DNA of 64,000 nt from positions 34,809,946 to 34,873,945 of the forward strand of contig QVOM02000116.1 in NCBI GenBank assembly GCA_003586115.2. The letters are read 5' to 3'. This DNA comes from Salvator merianae (taxonomy: Eukaryota; Chordata; Lepidosauria; Squamata; Teiidae). The notes beneath the pieces are model-generated. The model had not been told where the DNA came from. It ran no database searches and saw nothing but the letters and a program-made list of their open reading frames with translations. This document shows, piece after piece, positions 35,941-44,070 of the stretch. The stretch's first letter is position 1. Every line of letters begins with the position of its first letter. The position numbers and the translations under genes were made by a program.

Positions 35941-36354
35941 GAATCTGAATTAGAAGAGGCAACTGGCCTTTGGAAAGCATGGGACTTTTCTTAGACCAGA
36001 ATCCATCTTAGCTACTAGACAACATGGGTAACAACAGCCACTCCCCACCCGTCTTGATACTCTTTGACTTTGCCTGCTTTCTGTTGAAAACCTCTTTTGA
36101 TTTGTTGTTTGTGCCACAAGTGTTATATATATTATCATAAACTAGACACATTGTATAGTAAGTGTATACAGAATTTGAGTTGGAAGAGGCAAGTGACCAT
36201 TGAAAGCAAGGGATTTGTGCTTAGCCCAGATTCCACCTTGGCTACATGATGAGCACAGTCACTGACCCCCATACACAACTTAATCTACTGACTCTGTTCT
36301 TTGACATTGCTTCCCACCGAAAGCATATCTTTGTTTAGTTGTTTGTGTCTCAAG
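35941..36354. repeat. Diverged tandem duplication, period about 230 bp
   Basis: 35941-36120 and 36171-36354 align end to end. Both have GAAT.TGA.TT.GAAGAGGCAA, then AAAGCA.GGGA, then TTGACATTGC/TTGACTTTGCC, and end GTTTGTG(CC/TCT)CAAG. By eye identity is about 65-70%, so the duplication is old. The element type is unknown. Confidence 0.7.
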
Positions 36355-36839
36355 ACAACTTAATCCCATCAGCTTGCAACAGGAAGACCCTACTTGAACA
36401 AACAGTATGCCAGCCTTGGGTGAGAGAAATGCAAGATTAATACTTTAATGTTGGCACTCAAACTGAATAGTTGAGTCAGTTTTGGAAAGTCTGAATGCTT
36501 ATACATTTTAATTACCCTGTTTCCTCCTCAATATCTGGCCTCACACTGTGAAAGAACAGATGCCTTCTTCCATTCAGTGTCCCTGGGGTTCCTATTAGGG
36601 TCTACTGTTGCCTGTATGTGTGTGATTGTGCTTGTGCTTGCACCAGAAGAACTGAACTACATGTGTCCTTGCATCATCCAAGGTCCACTACTCCATGTGG
36701 ACATATTTCCTGCTAGAGTTCAGCAGAAGATTATGTGTGAGTGTGTCTGTATATCCTTGCTGTCAAGATCAACAAGAGCTGAACTTCATATGCTTACTGT
36801 ATGAGTCGGTTCCTGCTTCTATTATTGAGCTGGAGGAAG

Positions 36840-37470
36840 AAATCTGAGCTGTCTCTTCCATCCTAAGTTCTGCGTGAGCATGTTTGGGAGTGTTTGAGCA
36901 ACACAGTCCCACTTTTTGTACTGTGAAATCTGTCCCTCACAAAGAAAAGACTCCAAGATAGGTGTAATCCCTCTCTCATCTTTCATAAACCTGTTGTTTT
37001 TCTTTCCCCTTTCTTCATTTTTACATTAAAACTTTCCCTGTAATCTGCCTCCCCTCACCTGGCAACTGTTCTGAAGATTCCCCCACTTCCTGTTTCATTA
37101 TTGCTGAGGTCTGAAGTGGTACCTTGTCTACTACTAGCAAGGTATGGTTAACTAACTTCTAAGTGTATAATCCACTGTTTGTGACGTCTTGCTCAGGCAA
37201 AGTCCAATGAGTCAATTACAGCTGATTTTGCTCGAGGTTTCTGGACCCTTTGCCTTTTCTATACTTGCACCTAACCACTGAGAAGGTTACTGGAGTGCTG
37301 GGAACTCAATCTGCATTAAGCCTGTTTTCACTGCTACTGAAATCACTTAGCCTGATCCCCTGCATGTATGTTTGTGCATAAGTGCTTTGGCAACACTGTT
37401 TTACTTTTTTCCCTGTGAAAATGATTCTTGACCAAGAGAAGACCCTGGGAAAGGCATCACTGCTCCTGCT
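36840..37470. repeat. Second diverged repeat pair
   Basis: 36860-36990 resembles 37350-37480. Shared blocks are GCAT..GTG.TTG.GCAACAC, CTTTTT.T.CTGTGAAA and CAA.GA.AAGAC.C. With the neighbouring pair at 35.9-36.35 kb this makes 35.9-37.5 kb internally repetitive. Confidence 0.5.
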
Positions 37471-37542
37471 CCCTCCCTTCACCTTATTTTCTTCCGCTCT
37501 CTTTCCCTTCACCTCTCTTAAAGTTCACTCTTCCTTGTCTCC

Positions 37543-37576
37543 CTGAAATGAATTGGGTCACCCCAATTCATTTCAG
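37543..37576. repeat. Perfect 15-bp hairpin with 4-base loop
   Basis: CTGAAATGAATTGGG, loop TCAC, then the exact reverse complement. No T-run or histone-type context follows, so there is no basis for calling it a terminator or a histone stem-loop. Confidence 0.9.
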
Positions 37577-38170
37577 AAGCACAGTTGATATTTGTGTGGA
37601 GAGCAGCAACTAATAGGCAGCTTGACCTCGCAAATTACAGAAGGAGAGTTCATTATATTTAGAGGCTCCAACCTGCAGGGTCACCTCTCCCCAGCTGCTA
37701 GACTGGGTTCAGTTAGCGCTTATCTTCTTTGTGAAATTTGTCCTTTGCCTCCTAGTAACAAGCCCTGATTGGTTGAAAAATCTCCACACTTCTACAAACG
37801 TAGTTGACTTCTGTTTTTCTGCCTTACCTCAAGCCTGCAGAATTTGGAACTTTCATGTTGCATTCTTTCTGCCACGGTTACAGTAAAATTCCTCAGTGTG
37901 ATGCAAGTTACTGTCTATTTGCTTTGGGAATCTTGTTTTTCAAGTGGCTGCTACTATTTGACTAATTAAGTTAACTCTGACTTTGTTGCCATTCGTTGTG
38001 TAATAAAGTTATTGTCTGTTACTTTTTACATTACAAGAACAAACAAATGTATCAATGTCAGCCAAGCCATTGGTGGACTTGAGATGCCCTGGTGTTTGTA
38101 GAGGTACACACTCACACCCACCTGCACTCACATTAAGGGAAAACTTCAGGATGAAAACCACTATTTCAAA

Positions 38171-38235
38171 CTATATATATATATATATATAAATATATAT
38201 ATAAATATAAATATACATACACACACACACACACT
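38171..38235. repeat. (AT)n(AC)n compound microsatellite
   Basis: TA repeats, interrupted by AAATA, followed by about eight AC units. Confidence 0.93.
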
Positions 38236-38239
38236 ATAT

Positions 38240-39137
38240 GTAGAAAAAAAATAGTATAGTATTAAATCTCTTGCGCAGCCATAGTTTTGTCTTGCTCACA
38301 TCCAGATATGTATTCAGCTTCATTAATTTTCAGCATTTAATTCACAGTGTGTGTGTTAATTTTTCAAGTTAATTGACAGGATTTGGTGTGTGCAGACCAC
38401 GTGTGCCTTTCTGCAGCCTAATGGAATTCAAATCCTTCTCTGCAGAATTGCCTAGGGGCATGTCATTTACCAGGGTTAAGTTAAGCATGTAGAGCCTGAT
38501 CAGCTGCTGGGTTTGACTGGAGCACTACAAATTAGGACACAGGATCTGCTAAGCAGAAGTTTGGGATAAGGAGAGCCAACCTCTAAGAATGGGATGTTGC
38601 AACAGCATTAGGTAAGAAAGAAATTTCAAATGTTAAATACAAATTAATTTGATCAATATATTGATTTTATAGGCAGGGCAAATGTGCAGAGGTCTGTATA
38701 TTTATAAATGCTTGGCTACTCTAATTGAAAATCTTCCCCCATGAGGATGCTAGTGTGCATGGGATTCTGGGGGAAAAAAACTGAGGAAAGGAAGAGAAAA
38801 TGGGGTGATAGATCCTGGAAGCCATCACAGCTTCCTGGCAAATTGCCCTGAATTTCATACTGCAACGCTTTGCTGTTGCAAGTTCCCATTGCAATTACAT
38901 AAATGTTTCATGATGAGGTTGAATGACAACTGAGGGACCAAGTCTCGAAGGATGTCAAGAGTGGGGAAAGAGAATCTTGGACAAATGAAAAGTGTGTTTC
39001 CAAAGAGGGCACGTAAGCTTTTCTCAAGATATTTTGCTGCCTCCTGCCAAGAACAAGCTGTCATCTCCTCCCCTTTCAGTTTAGAGAAGCTGACTAGAAT
39101 AACAACTGAGGACATTTCTGTGCATACCCAGAAGTTG
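38240..39137. other. Intergenic DNA
   Basis: No gene or named element was recognised. A stretch at 38465-38590 has faint blocks such as GATCTGCTAAGCAG recalling 5S-RNA-derived repeats, but not enough to call. Confidence 0.4.
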
Positions 39138-39145
39138 GCTCTGAG

Positions 39146-39329
39146 CAGTGGCAGCCCGTGGCTTTAAGGGCAGGTGTTTGGAACCCGCGGGAAGGGGGTG
39201 ATCGCTGTTCACGGGGCCTCTGTACTGTTGTGGCCGCGACAGTACGGAGGCCCAGAGGCCCCATGAACACCGATCGCCCCCTTCCCGCAGGTTCTGAACA
39301 TCCACCCTTAAGGCCACAGGCCCCTGCTG
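39146..39329. mobile_element. hAT-like palindromic MITE, copy 4 (most complete)
   Basis: The 184-bp element starts CAGTGGCAGCCCGTGGC and ends GGCCACAGGCCCCTGCTG. It is flanked by a perfect 8-bp duplication GCTCTGAG (39138-39145 and 39330-39337). The halves are reverse complements around TGTTGTGG/CCGCGACA at about 39234, including GCTTTAAGGGCAGGTGTT and, on the other arm, AACATCCACCCTTAAGGCC. It is nearly all stem with no spacer, so single-stranded DNA or RNA would fold into a long hairpin. Confidence 0.88.
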
Positions 39330-39624
39330 GCTCTGAGGGTGATAGGAAAGAGCCCTTAGAGTGAGGTGTTTACACCCCCCATACACTGACCAGCTTGGAC
39401 CTCCTGCTGCCATCCTGAAGTGGGAGAACAGGGCTTCCCACTCTGAAGTAACTATGTTACATTGAGTCAACTTGTGAGCCAATGCAATGGCACTGCCTGT
39501 GCTGTGGAGGCTGAAAAATTGGCCTTCACATGCAGGTGGTTGGGAGCCTTCAAGCCAACCTAGGCAGTGGCCATATAAATGGGACAGTTGAGTCACACCC
39601 AAGTAAACCTACAGCTCCCACCAG

Positions 39625-39693
39625 TTTATTTATTTATTTATTTTATTTATTTATTGGATTTATATGCCGCCCCTCTCCGAAGACTCGGGGCGG
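39625..39693 (-). repeat. LINE 3' tail and hairpin
   Basis: Tandem TTTA units (39625-39655 on +) form the element's terminal repeat. Next to them, 39667-39693 pairs CCGCCCC with GGGGCGG around CTCTCCGAAGACT. Such a 3' structure is the likely recognition site for the element's own reverse transcriptase. That role is inferred from other CR1/L2 elements. Confidence 0.7.
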
Positions 39694-39834
39694 CTTACAA
39701 TATATAAATATACATGATAAAATTGAATTAGGAGCCATCTAAAATACAATTTAAAATCTATCTAAAACCCCAAACCAAGCATACATTCCTAACAACATTC
39801 ACACCACACAGTCATCCTACCAAACAGTGGAGCA

Positions 39835-42800
39835 TCAAGTTCTGTGACCCCAGGCCTGCCGGCAGAGGTGTGTTTTTAAAATCTTCCGAAAGGCCAGGAG
39901 AGTAGGGGCAGTACGGATCTCTAGGGGAAGCTGGTTCCACAGGGTCGGAGCTGCCACAGAGAAGGCCCTTCCCCTGGGGCCCGCCAGCCGACATTGATTG
40001 GCTGACGGGACCTGGAGAAGGCCAACTCTGTGGCTCCTGACCGGCCCCTGGGATACATGAGGCAGGAGACGGTCCCGTAAGTAACCTGGTCCTAAGCCAT
40101 GTAGGGCTTTATAGGTAACTACCAACACTTTGAATTGGGTACGGAGACTAACCGGCAGCCAATGCAGCTCGCGGAGTGTTGGAGAGACACTGGCATATCT
40201 TGGCAAGCCAGAGATAGCTCGCGCGGCTGCATTTTGGACTACCTGCAGTCTCCGGACACTCTTCAAAGGTAGCCCCATGTAGAGAGCATTGCAGTAGTCG
40301 ATCCTCGAGGTGATGAGGGCATGAGCAACTGTAAGGAGGGACTCCCTATCCAAATAAGGCCGTAACTGATGGACTAACCAAACCTGGGCAAATGCTCCCC
40401 TTGCCACAGCTGACATATGATGTTCCAAAGTCAGCTGCGGATCAAGGAGCACACCCAGGTTACGGACCTTCTCTGAGGAGGTCAACAATTTCCCCCCCAA
40501 AGTAATGGATGGACAGATGGCTGAGTCCTTGGGAGGTAACACCCACAGCCATTCCGTCTTGTCAGGGTTGAGTCTAAGCCTGTTGACACCCATCCAGACC
40601 CTGACAGCCTCCAGACACCGGCACATTACATCGACCGCTTCACTGAATTGGTGCGGGGTGGAAATGTACAGCTGAGTATCATCAGCGTATTGATGGTAAC
40701 TCACCCCGTAACTACGGATGATCTCACCCAGCGGTTTCATGTAAATGTTGAATAGCAGGGGGGAGAGGACAGACCCCTGAGGCACCCCACAAATGAGGGG
40801 CCTAGGGGCAGACCTCTGCCTCCCTACTAACACTGACTGCAACCGACCAGACAGGTAGGAGGAAAACCACCGTAAAACGGTGGCTCCCACTCCCAACCCC
40901 TCCAGCCGGCGTAGAAGGATACCATGGTCGATGGTATCGAAAGCCGCCGAGAGGTCAAGAAGCACCAGGATAGAGGAGTAACCCCTATCCCGAGCCCGCC
41001 AGAGATCATCTATCAGTGCGACCAAGGTAGACTCAGTGCTGTAGCCGGGCCTGAAACCAGACTGCCACGGGCCTAGGTAATCGGCTTCATCCAAGGACCG
41101 CTGGAGCTGGAACGCCACCACCTTCTCGACAACTTTCCCTATAAAGGGGAGGTTGGAGACAGGACGATAGTTGTTTAAAACAGTTGGGTCCAGGGATGGC
41201 TTCTTGAGGAGGGGGCGCACAATCACCTCCTTGTAGGGAGCTGGAAATGACCCCTCCCTCAAAGAAGCATTTACAATCGCCTGGACCCAGCCCCGTGTCA
41301 CTTCCCTGCTGGTTGAAACCAGCCAGGAGGGACATGGATCCAATAAACAGGTGGCGGAGCTCACAGCTCCCATGGCCTTGTCCACTTCATCAGGCATCAC
41401 CGGTTCAAACTCTTCCCATATAACTGGACAAAGACGTGACCCAGTCACCTCGACTGAATCATTTTCAGTCGACACTGCTTCCCAGTCAGAGTCCAGGTCT
41501 GCCCGAATCTGAGCGACTTTATCTGAGAAAAATTTATTAAAATCCTCAGCACTACCCTGCATGGGTTCTTCCTCCCCCCCCACACCAAGGAGGGAGCGAG
41601 TCACCCTAAACAGGGCGGCTGGGCGAGATTCCGCAGACGCAATCACTGTGGAAAGATACGCCGATCTTGCCACCTTGATCGCCACAAGATAAGTCTTAAT
41701 ATAAGAACTTAGTTGTGTTCGGTCAGACTTGGATTTACTGGCCCTCCAACGGCTCTCTAGACGTCTCTTCTGGCGTTTCATCCCCCTGAGTTCCTCGGTG
41801 AACCAAGGAGACCTTCTGGGTCTACTACCACAGAGAGGTCGCATAGGCGCAATCCGATCAAGAGCCCCCTTTGCGGCCATATTCCAGGCCATTGCCAGGG
41901 ACTCCGCCGAATTGTGTATAAGCGAGTCCGGTACTTCCCCAAGCGCCCTTTGAAAGCCCATCGGGTCCATTAGGCGTCTGGGGCGGAACCACCTAATCGG
42001 TTCCGCCTCCCTACGGTGAAGGATTGGCACCCTGAAGTCAAGCCGTAGCAGAGAATGATCTGACCATGACAAGGGCACAATATCTAAGCCCCTTAAAATC
42101 AGCTCATTACTCAACTGTCCCGAGAGGAATACCATGTCGGGTGTGTGTCCCTTCTCGTGAGTCGGGCCCTGAACTACCTGGGTCAGGTCCATGGTTGCCA
42201 TGGAAGCCATGAACTCCTGCGCCAACCCCGAGGATTCGCTGAGTGATGGCACATTAAAGTCCCCCAAGACTATAAGTCTGGGAGACTCAACGACCAGCCC
42301 GGCCACCTCCTCAAGTAGCGCAGGCAAGGCATTCGACACGTAGTTGGGAGGCAGGTATGCGAGCAACAAGCCCACCTGAACCCCTAGGTCCAACTTCACA
42401 AAGAGGAACTCACAACCCGCAATCTCGGGAGCAGCGAGCCTGCGCAGGCTAAGCGTCTTCCGGGCAATAATCGCCACTCCGCCACCCCTTCCCTGGGGTC
42501 GCGGCTGGTGCCACACCTGAAACCCGGCTGGGCAGATTTCCGAGAGAGGAACACCTCCCTCAGGGCCCAGCCAGGTTTCAGTCACACATGCCAGGTCAGC
42601 CACCTCGCCTGAAAGCAGGTCCCGAATGAGGGGAGCTTTATTATTCACTGACCTGGCATTAAGCAGCAGCAGCCGGAGCTCAGGGCCCGGACATTGCCTA
42701 TCACCAGTACCACGGGTTGAGCCCCTAGGTGATTCTGATTCTGAGGGGCTAGAACGGGGAACCGCTTTTAAGCAGCGAGCCCTCGTTCCCCGAGTGCGGC

Positions 42801-42960
42801 CTACCCCCCGGCTCCCGCCATATCTGCCTCTTCCCAGCAAAACCGGTATGTTCCGACCCTCTACCATCCCAGAGATCGCCCCTCCCCATCCCCTGGCCCC
42901 GTCCTCCCTCGGCAGGCCGGTCCCTCCACTCCCCACACACTCACCACCCACACTCCACAT
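39835..42960 (-). CDS. LINE ORF2: endonuclease-reverse transcriptase, uninterrupted
   Basis: This is a 1041-residue polyprotein that would nick genomic DNA and copy the element's RNA at the nick. An apurinic-type endonuclease spans about residues 95-310: LLNARSVNNK (97-106), the catalytic glutamate in TETW (E128), LGDFN (232-236) and SDH (300-302). The reverse transcriptase spans about 590-850: NNYRPVSNLP, QSGFRPG, AAFDTIDHG (672-680, containing the motif A aspartate), CGVPQGSVLSP (724-734), YADD (758-761) and NLGVLLD (834-840). A C-terminal region with LHWLPV and LWNQLPLEIR follows. Every catalytic residue I can check is present and no stop or frameshift interrupts the frame. The ATG follows an in-frame TAG directly, so the start is fixed to this side. 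It lies 248 bp after ORF1. This suggests a young, possibly active copy, though activity cannot be read from sequence. Confidence 0.93.
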   Translation of the reverse strand: MWSVGGECVGSGGTGLPREDGARGWGGAISGMVEGRNIPVLLGRGRYGGSRGVGRTRGTRARCLKAVPRSSPSESESPRGSTRGTGDRQCPGPELRLLLLNARSVNNKAPLIRDLLSGEVADLACVTETWLGPEGGVPLSEICPAGFQVWHQPRPQGRGGGVAIIARKTLSLRRLAAPEIAGCEFLFVKLDLGVQVGLLLAYLPPNYVSNALPALLEEVAGLVVESPRLIVLGDFNVPSLSESSGLAQEFMASMATMDLTQVVQGPTHEKGHTPDMVFLSGQLSNELILRGLDIVPLSWSDHSLLRLDFRVPILHRREAEPIRWFRPRRLMDPMGFQRALGEVPDSLIHNSAESLAMAWNMAAKGALDRIAPMRPLCGSRPRRSPWFTEELRGMKRQKRRLESRWRASKSKSDRTQLSSYIKTYLVAIKVARSAYLSTVIASAESRPAALFRVTRSLLGVGGEEEPMQGSAEDFNKFFSDKVAQIRADLDSDWEAVSTENDSVEVTGSRLCPVIWEEFEPVMPDEVDKAMGAVSSATCLLDPCPSWLVSTSREVTRGWVQAIVNASLREGSFPAPYKEVIVRPLLKKPSLDPTVLNNYRPVSNLPFIGKVVEKVVAFQLQRSLDEADYLGPWQSGFRPGYSTESTLVALIDDLWRARDRGYSSILVLLDLSAAFDTIDHGILLRRLEGLGVGATVLRWFSSYLSGRLQSVLVGRQRSAPRPLICGVPQGSVLSPLLFNIYMKPLGEIIRSYGVSYHQYADDTQLYISTPHQFSEAVDVMCRCLEAVRVWMGVNRLRLNPDKTEWLWVLPPKDSAICPSITLGGKLLTSSEKVRNLGVLLDPQLTLEHHMSAVARGAFAQVWLVHQLRPYLDRESLLTVAHALITSRIDYCNALYMGLPLKSVRRLQVVQNAAARAISGLPRYASVSPTLRELHWLPVSLRTQFKVLVVTYKALHGLGPGYLRDRLLPHVSQGPVRSHRVGLLQVPSANQCRLAGPRGRAFSVAAPTLWNQLPLEIRTAPTLLAFRKILKTHLCRQAWGHRT

Positions 42961-43035
42961 CTAATCCGAACACACCCAACCAAACAAGCTATCCAACCCC
43001 TTAATATCCCAGCACCCTCAAATCCCTCCCCCCCC

Positions 43036-43075
43036 AAAAAAAAATAAATAAAAATAAAAATAAAAATTAAAAATT
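43036..43075. repeat. A/T-rich run inside the LINE spacer
   Basis: AAATA and AAAAT units in the spacer between LINE ORF1 and ORF2. It is low complexity, sharply unlike the GC-rich sequence on either side. Confidence 0.85.
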
Positions 43076-43208
43076 AAACCCTCATTAAAAACTCTTCCTC
43101 CCACACCCACTCCACGGCCTCCTCCTGGGCAGCCAGAGCCTCCTGTAGTTGCTTGAAGCAGCTCCCGGCCCTGCTCCAGGGTGCCAACCTTCTCTTCCAG
43201 GGCAGCCC

Positions 43209-43910
43209 TCAGCTCTTCCCCTGGGCCCTACTCCTCGGCCCCGCTCCCCCCCCCCAAGTCACGGGAGCGGCTGCTTCGGAGCTCTCAGAGACCCAATCCG
43301 GCAGGGTCTGGTATTCAGGGGCCAAAAAAGGGTCCTTGAGGCGGGCCTGTAGGGCTGCAACATGGAGGTCCTTCTCCCACAGGCTCTGCTGCAGCCCCTG
43401 GCTCATAACTCGCAATGGGGTCCCAGCGGAGTCCTCTTCTTCCCCAGGAGGCCCTCGAAGGCCAGGCTGCTCCGCGGGAAGCAGCTGGCTGAGGGAGACA
43501 AAGCGCCCTCGCCAGACAGAAGCCGCGGCCTTCCTTGCCTCCAGGCTGCGCTTCGGGAGGGCAGGATCTCCTCCAGGCTCCCAGGCCTCCAGAGGACCCC
43601 CCAGTTCTCTCTCCAGCGAGCGGACTCTGGCCAGGCGCTCCTTCCTGCTGACAAGGACGGTCCGCAGCTTCTTCCTCACCCGCACATTCTCACCCTTCAG
43701 CTGTAGCAGCTTCTCAGTCACAGGCGATGCGGCTCCAGCCTGCGGTACCGTAGGCGGCGCCTGCTCCGTTCCCGCCCCGTCCGTCTCCCTCTCCCACGCC
43801 CGGAGACTCAGCTGCTCTATCAGGTCCTGCAGCCTCCTCCCCGCCAGGCTCCGCAGCCTCTCCTCCAGCAGGAGTTTTTCCTCGTTCAGCTGGACCATCC
43901 GGTCAGACAT
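43209..43910 (-). CDS. LINE ORF1, coiled-coil-like, possibly truncated by frameshift
   Basis: This 233-residue protein starts MSDRMVQLNEEKLLLEERL. It has several stretches rich in L, E, K and R spaced as in coiled coils (residues 1-50, 65-115 and 170-195), as expected for a LINE ORF1 that binds RNA and multimerises. No zinc knuckle or RNA-recognition motif was recognised. Near the end the frame crosses a C10 run (43246-43255 on +) and terminates at 43209. Just beyond, another frame encodes EELRAALEEKVGTLEQG, which looks like a continuing coiled coil. A length change in the homopolymer may therefore have truncated the protein, and a TAG in that second frame would also block it. It sits upstream of ORF2 on the same strand. 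Confidence 0.75.
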   Translation of the reverse strand: MSDRMVQLNEEKLLLEERLRSLAGRRLQDLIEQLSLRAWERETDGAGTEQAPPTVPQAGAASPVTEKLLQLKGENVRVRKKLRTVLVSRKERLARVRSLERELGGPLEAWEPGGDPALPKRSLEARKAAASVWRGRFVSLSQLLPAEQPGLRGPPGEEEDSAGTPLRVMSQGLQQSLWEKDLHVAALQARLKDPFLAPEYQTLPDWVSESSEAAAPVTWGGGAGPRSRAQGKS

Positions 43911-44070
43911 GCCGAGGCTGGGCTCTGCCCTCCGTTGTCCTGCTGCTTCCGCTCCGCCACCTCACAAGTCTGCATCCCACAGCAAATTCTCGCAGCCAGC
44001 CACAGCGGCGGCGGCGCCTCCTTCAGACCTTGGGACTCCTTCTCTCGCCCACAGCTCCCCGAGCTCTTTC

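Larger units (their letters stand above)
39625..44070 (-). mobile_element. Near-full-length CR1/L2-type LINE
   Basis: Reading 5' to 3' on the - strand there is a GC-rich 5' region (about 44070-43911), ORF1 (43910-43209), a 248-bp spacer with a T-rich ATTTT-type run, ORF2 (42960-39835), a short 3' region with a GC hairpin, and an ATAA-type tandem tail ending near 39625. This is the layout of a complete Jockey-superfamily retrotransposon of the CR1/L2 group. The 5' boundary is set by the drop in GC and is uncertain by tens of bases. Flanking ACAGCTCCC occurs at both 39611 and 44051 but is not clearly a target duplication. These elements often lack one. Confidence 0.88.

Noticed and set aside
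37680..38035. Solo retroviral LTR (TGATTGGTTG CCAAT-like box and AATAAAG signal)
   Set aside because: No matching TG...CA ends, duplication or second copy could be identified. Two short motifs are not enough.
38465..38590. 5S-rRNA-derived SINE
   Set aside because: Only short blocks such as GATCTGCTAAGCAG fit. The internal promoter elements in the right order and spacing could not be established.
39611..44060. ACAGCTCCC at both sides of the LINE as a target-site duplication
   Set aside because: Four bases separate the 3' copy from the tail, the 5' boundary is not known precisely, and CR1-type elements commonly lack duplications. Nine bases could match by chance.
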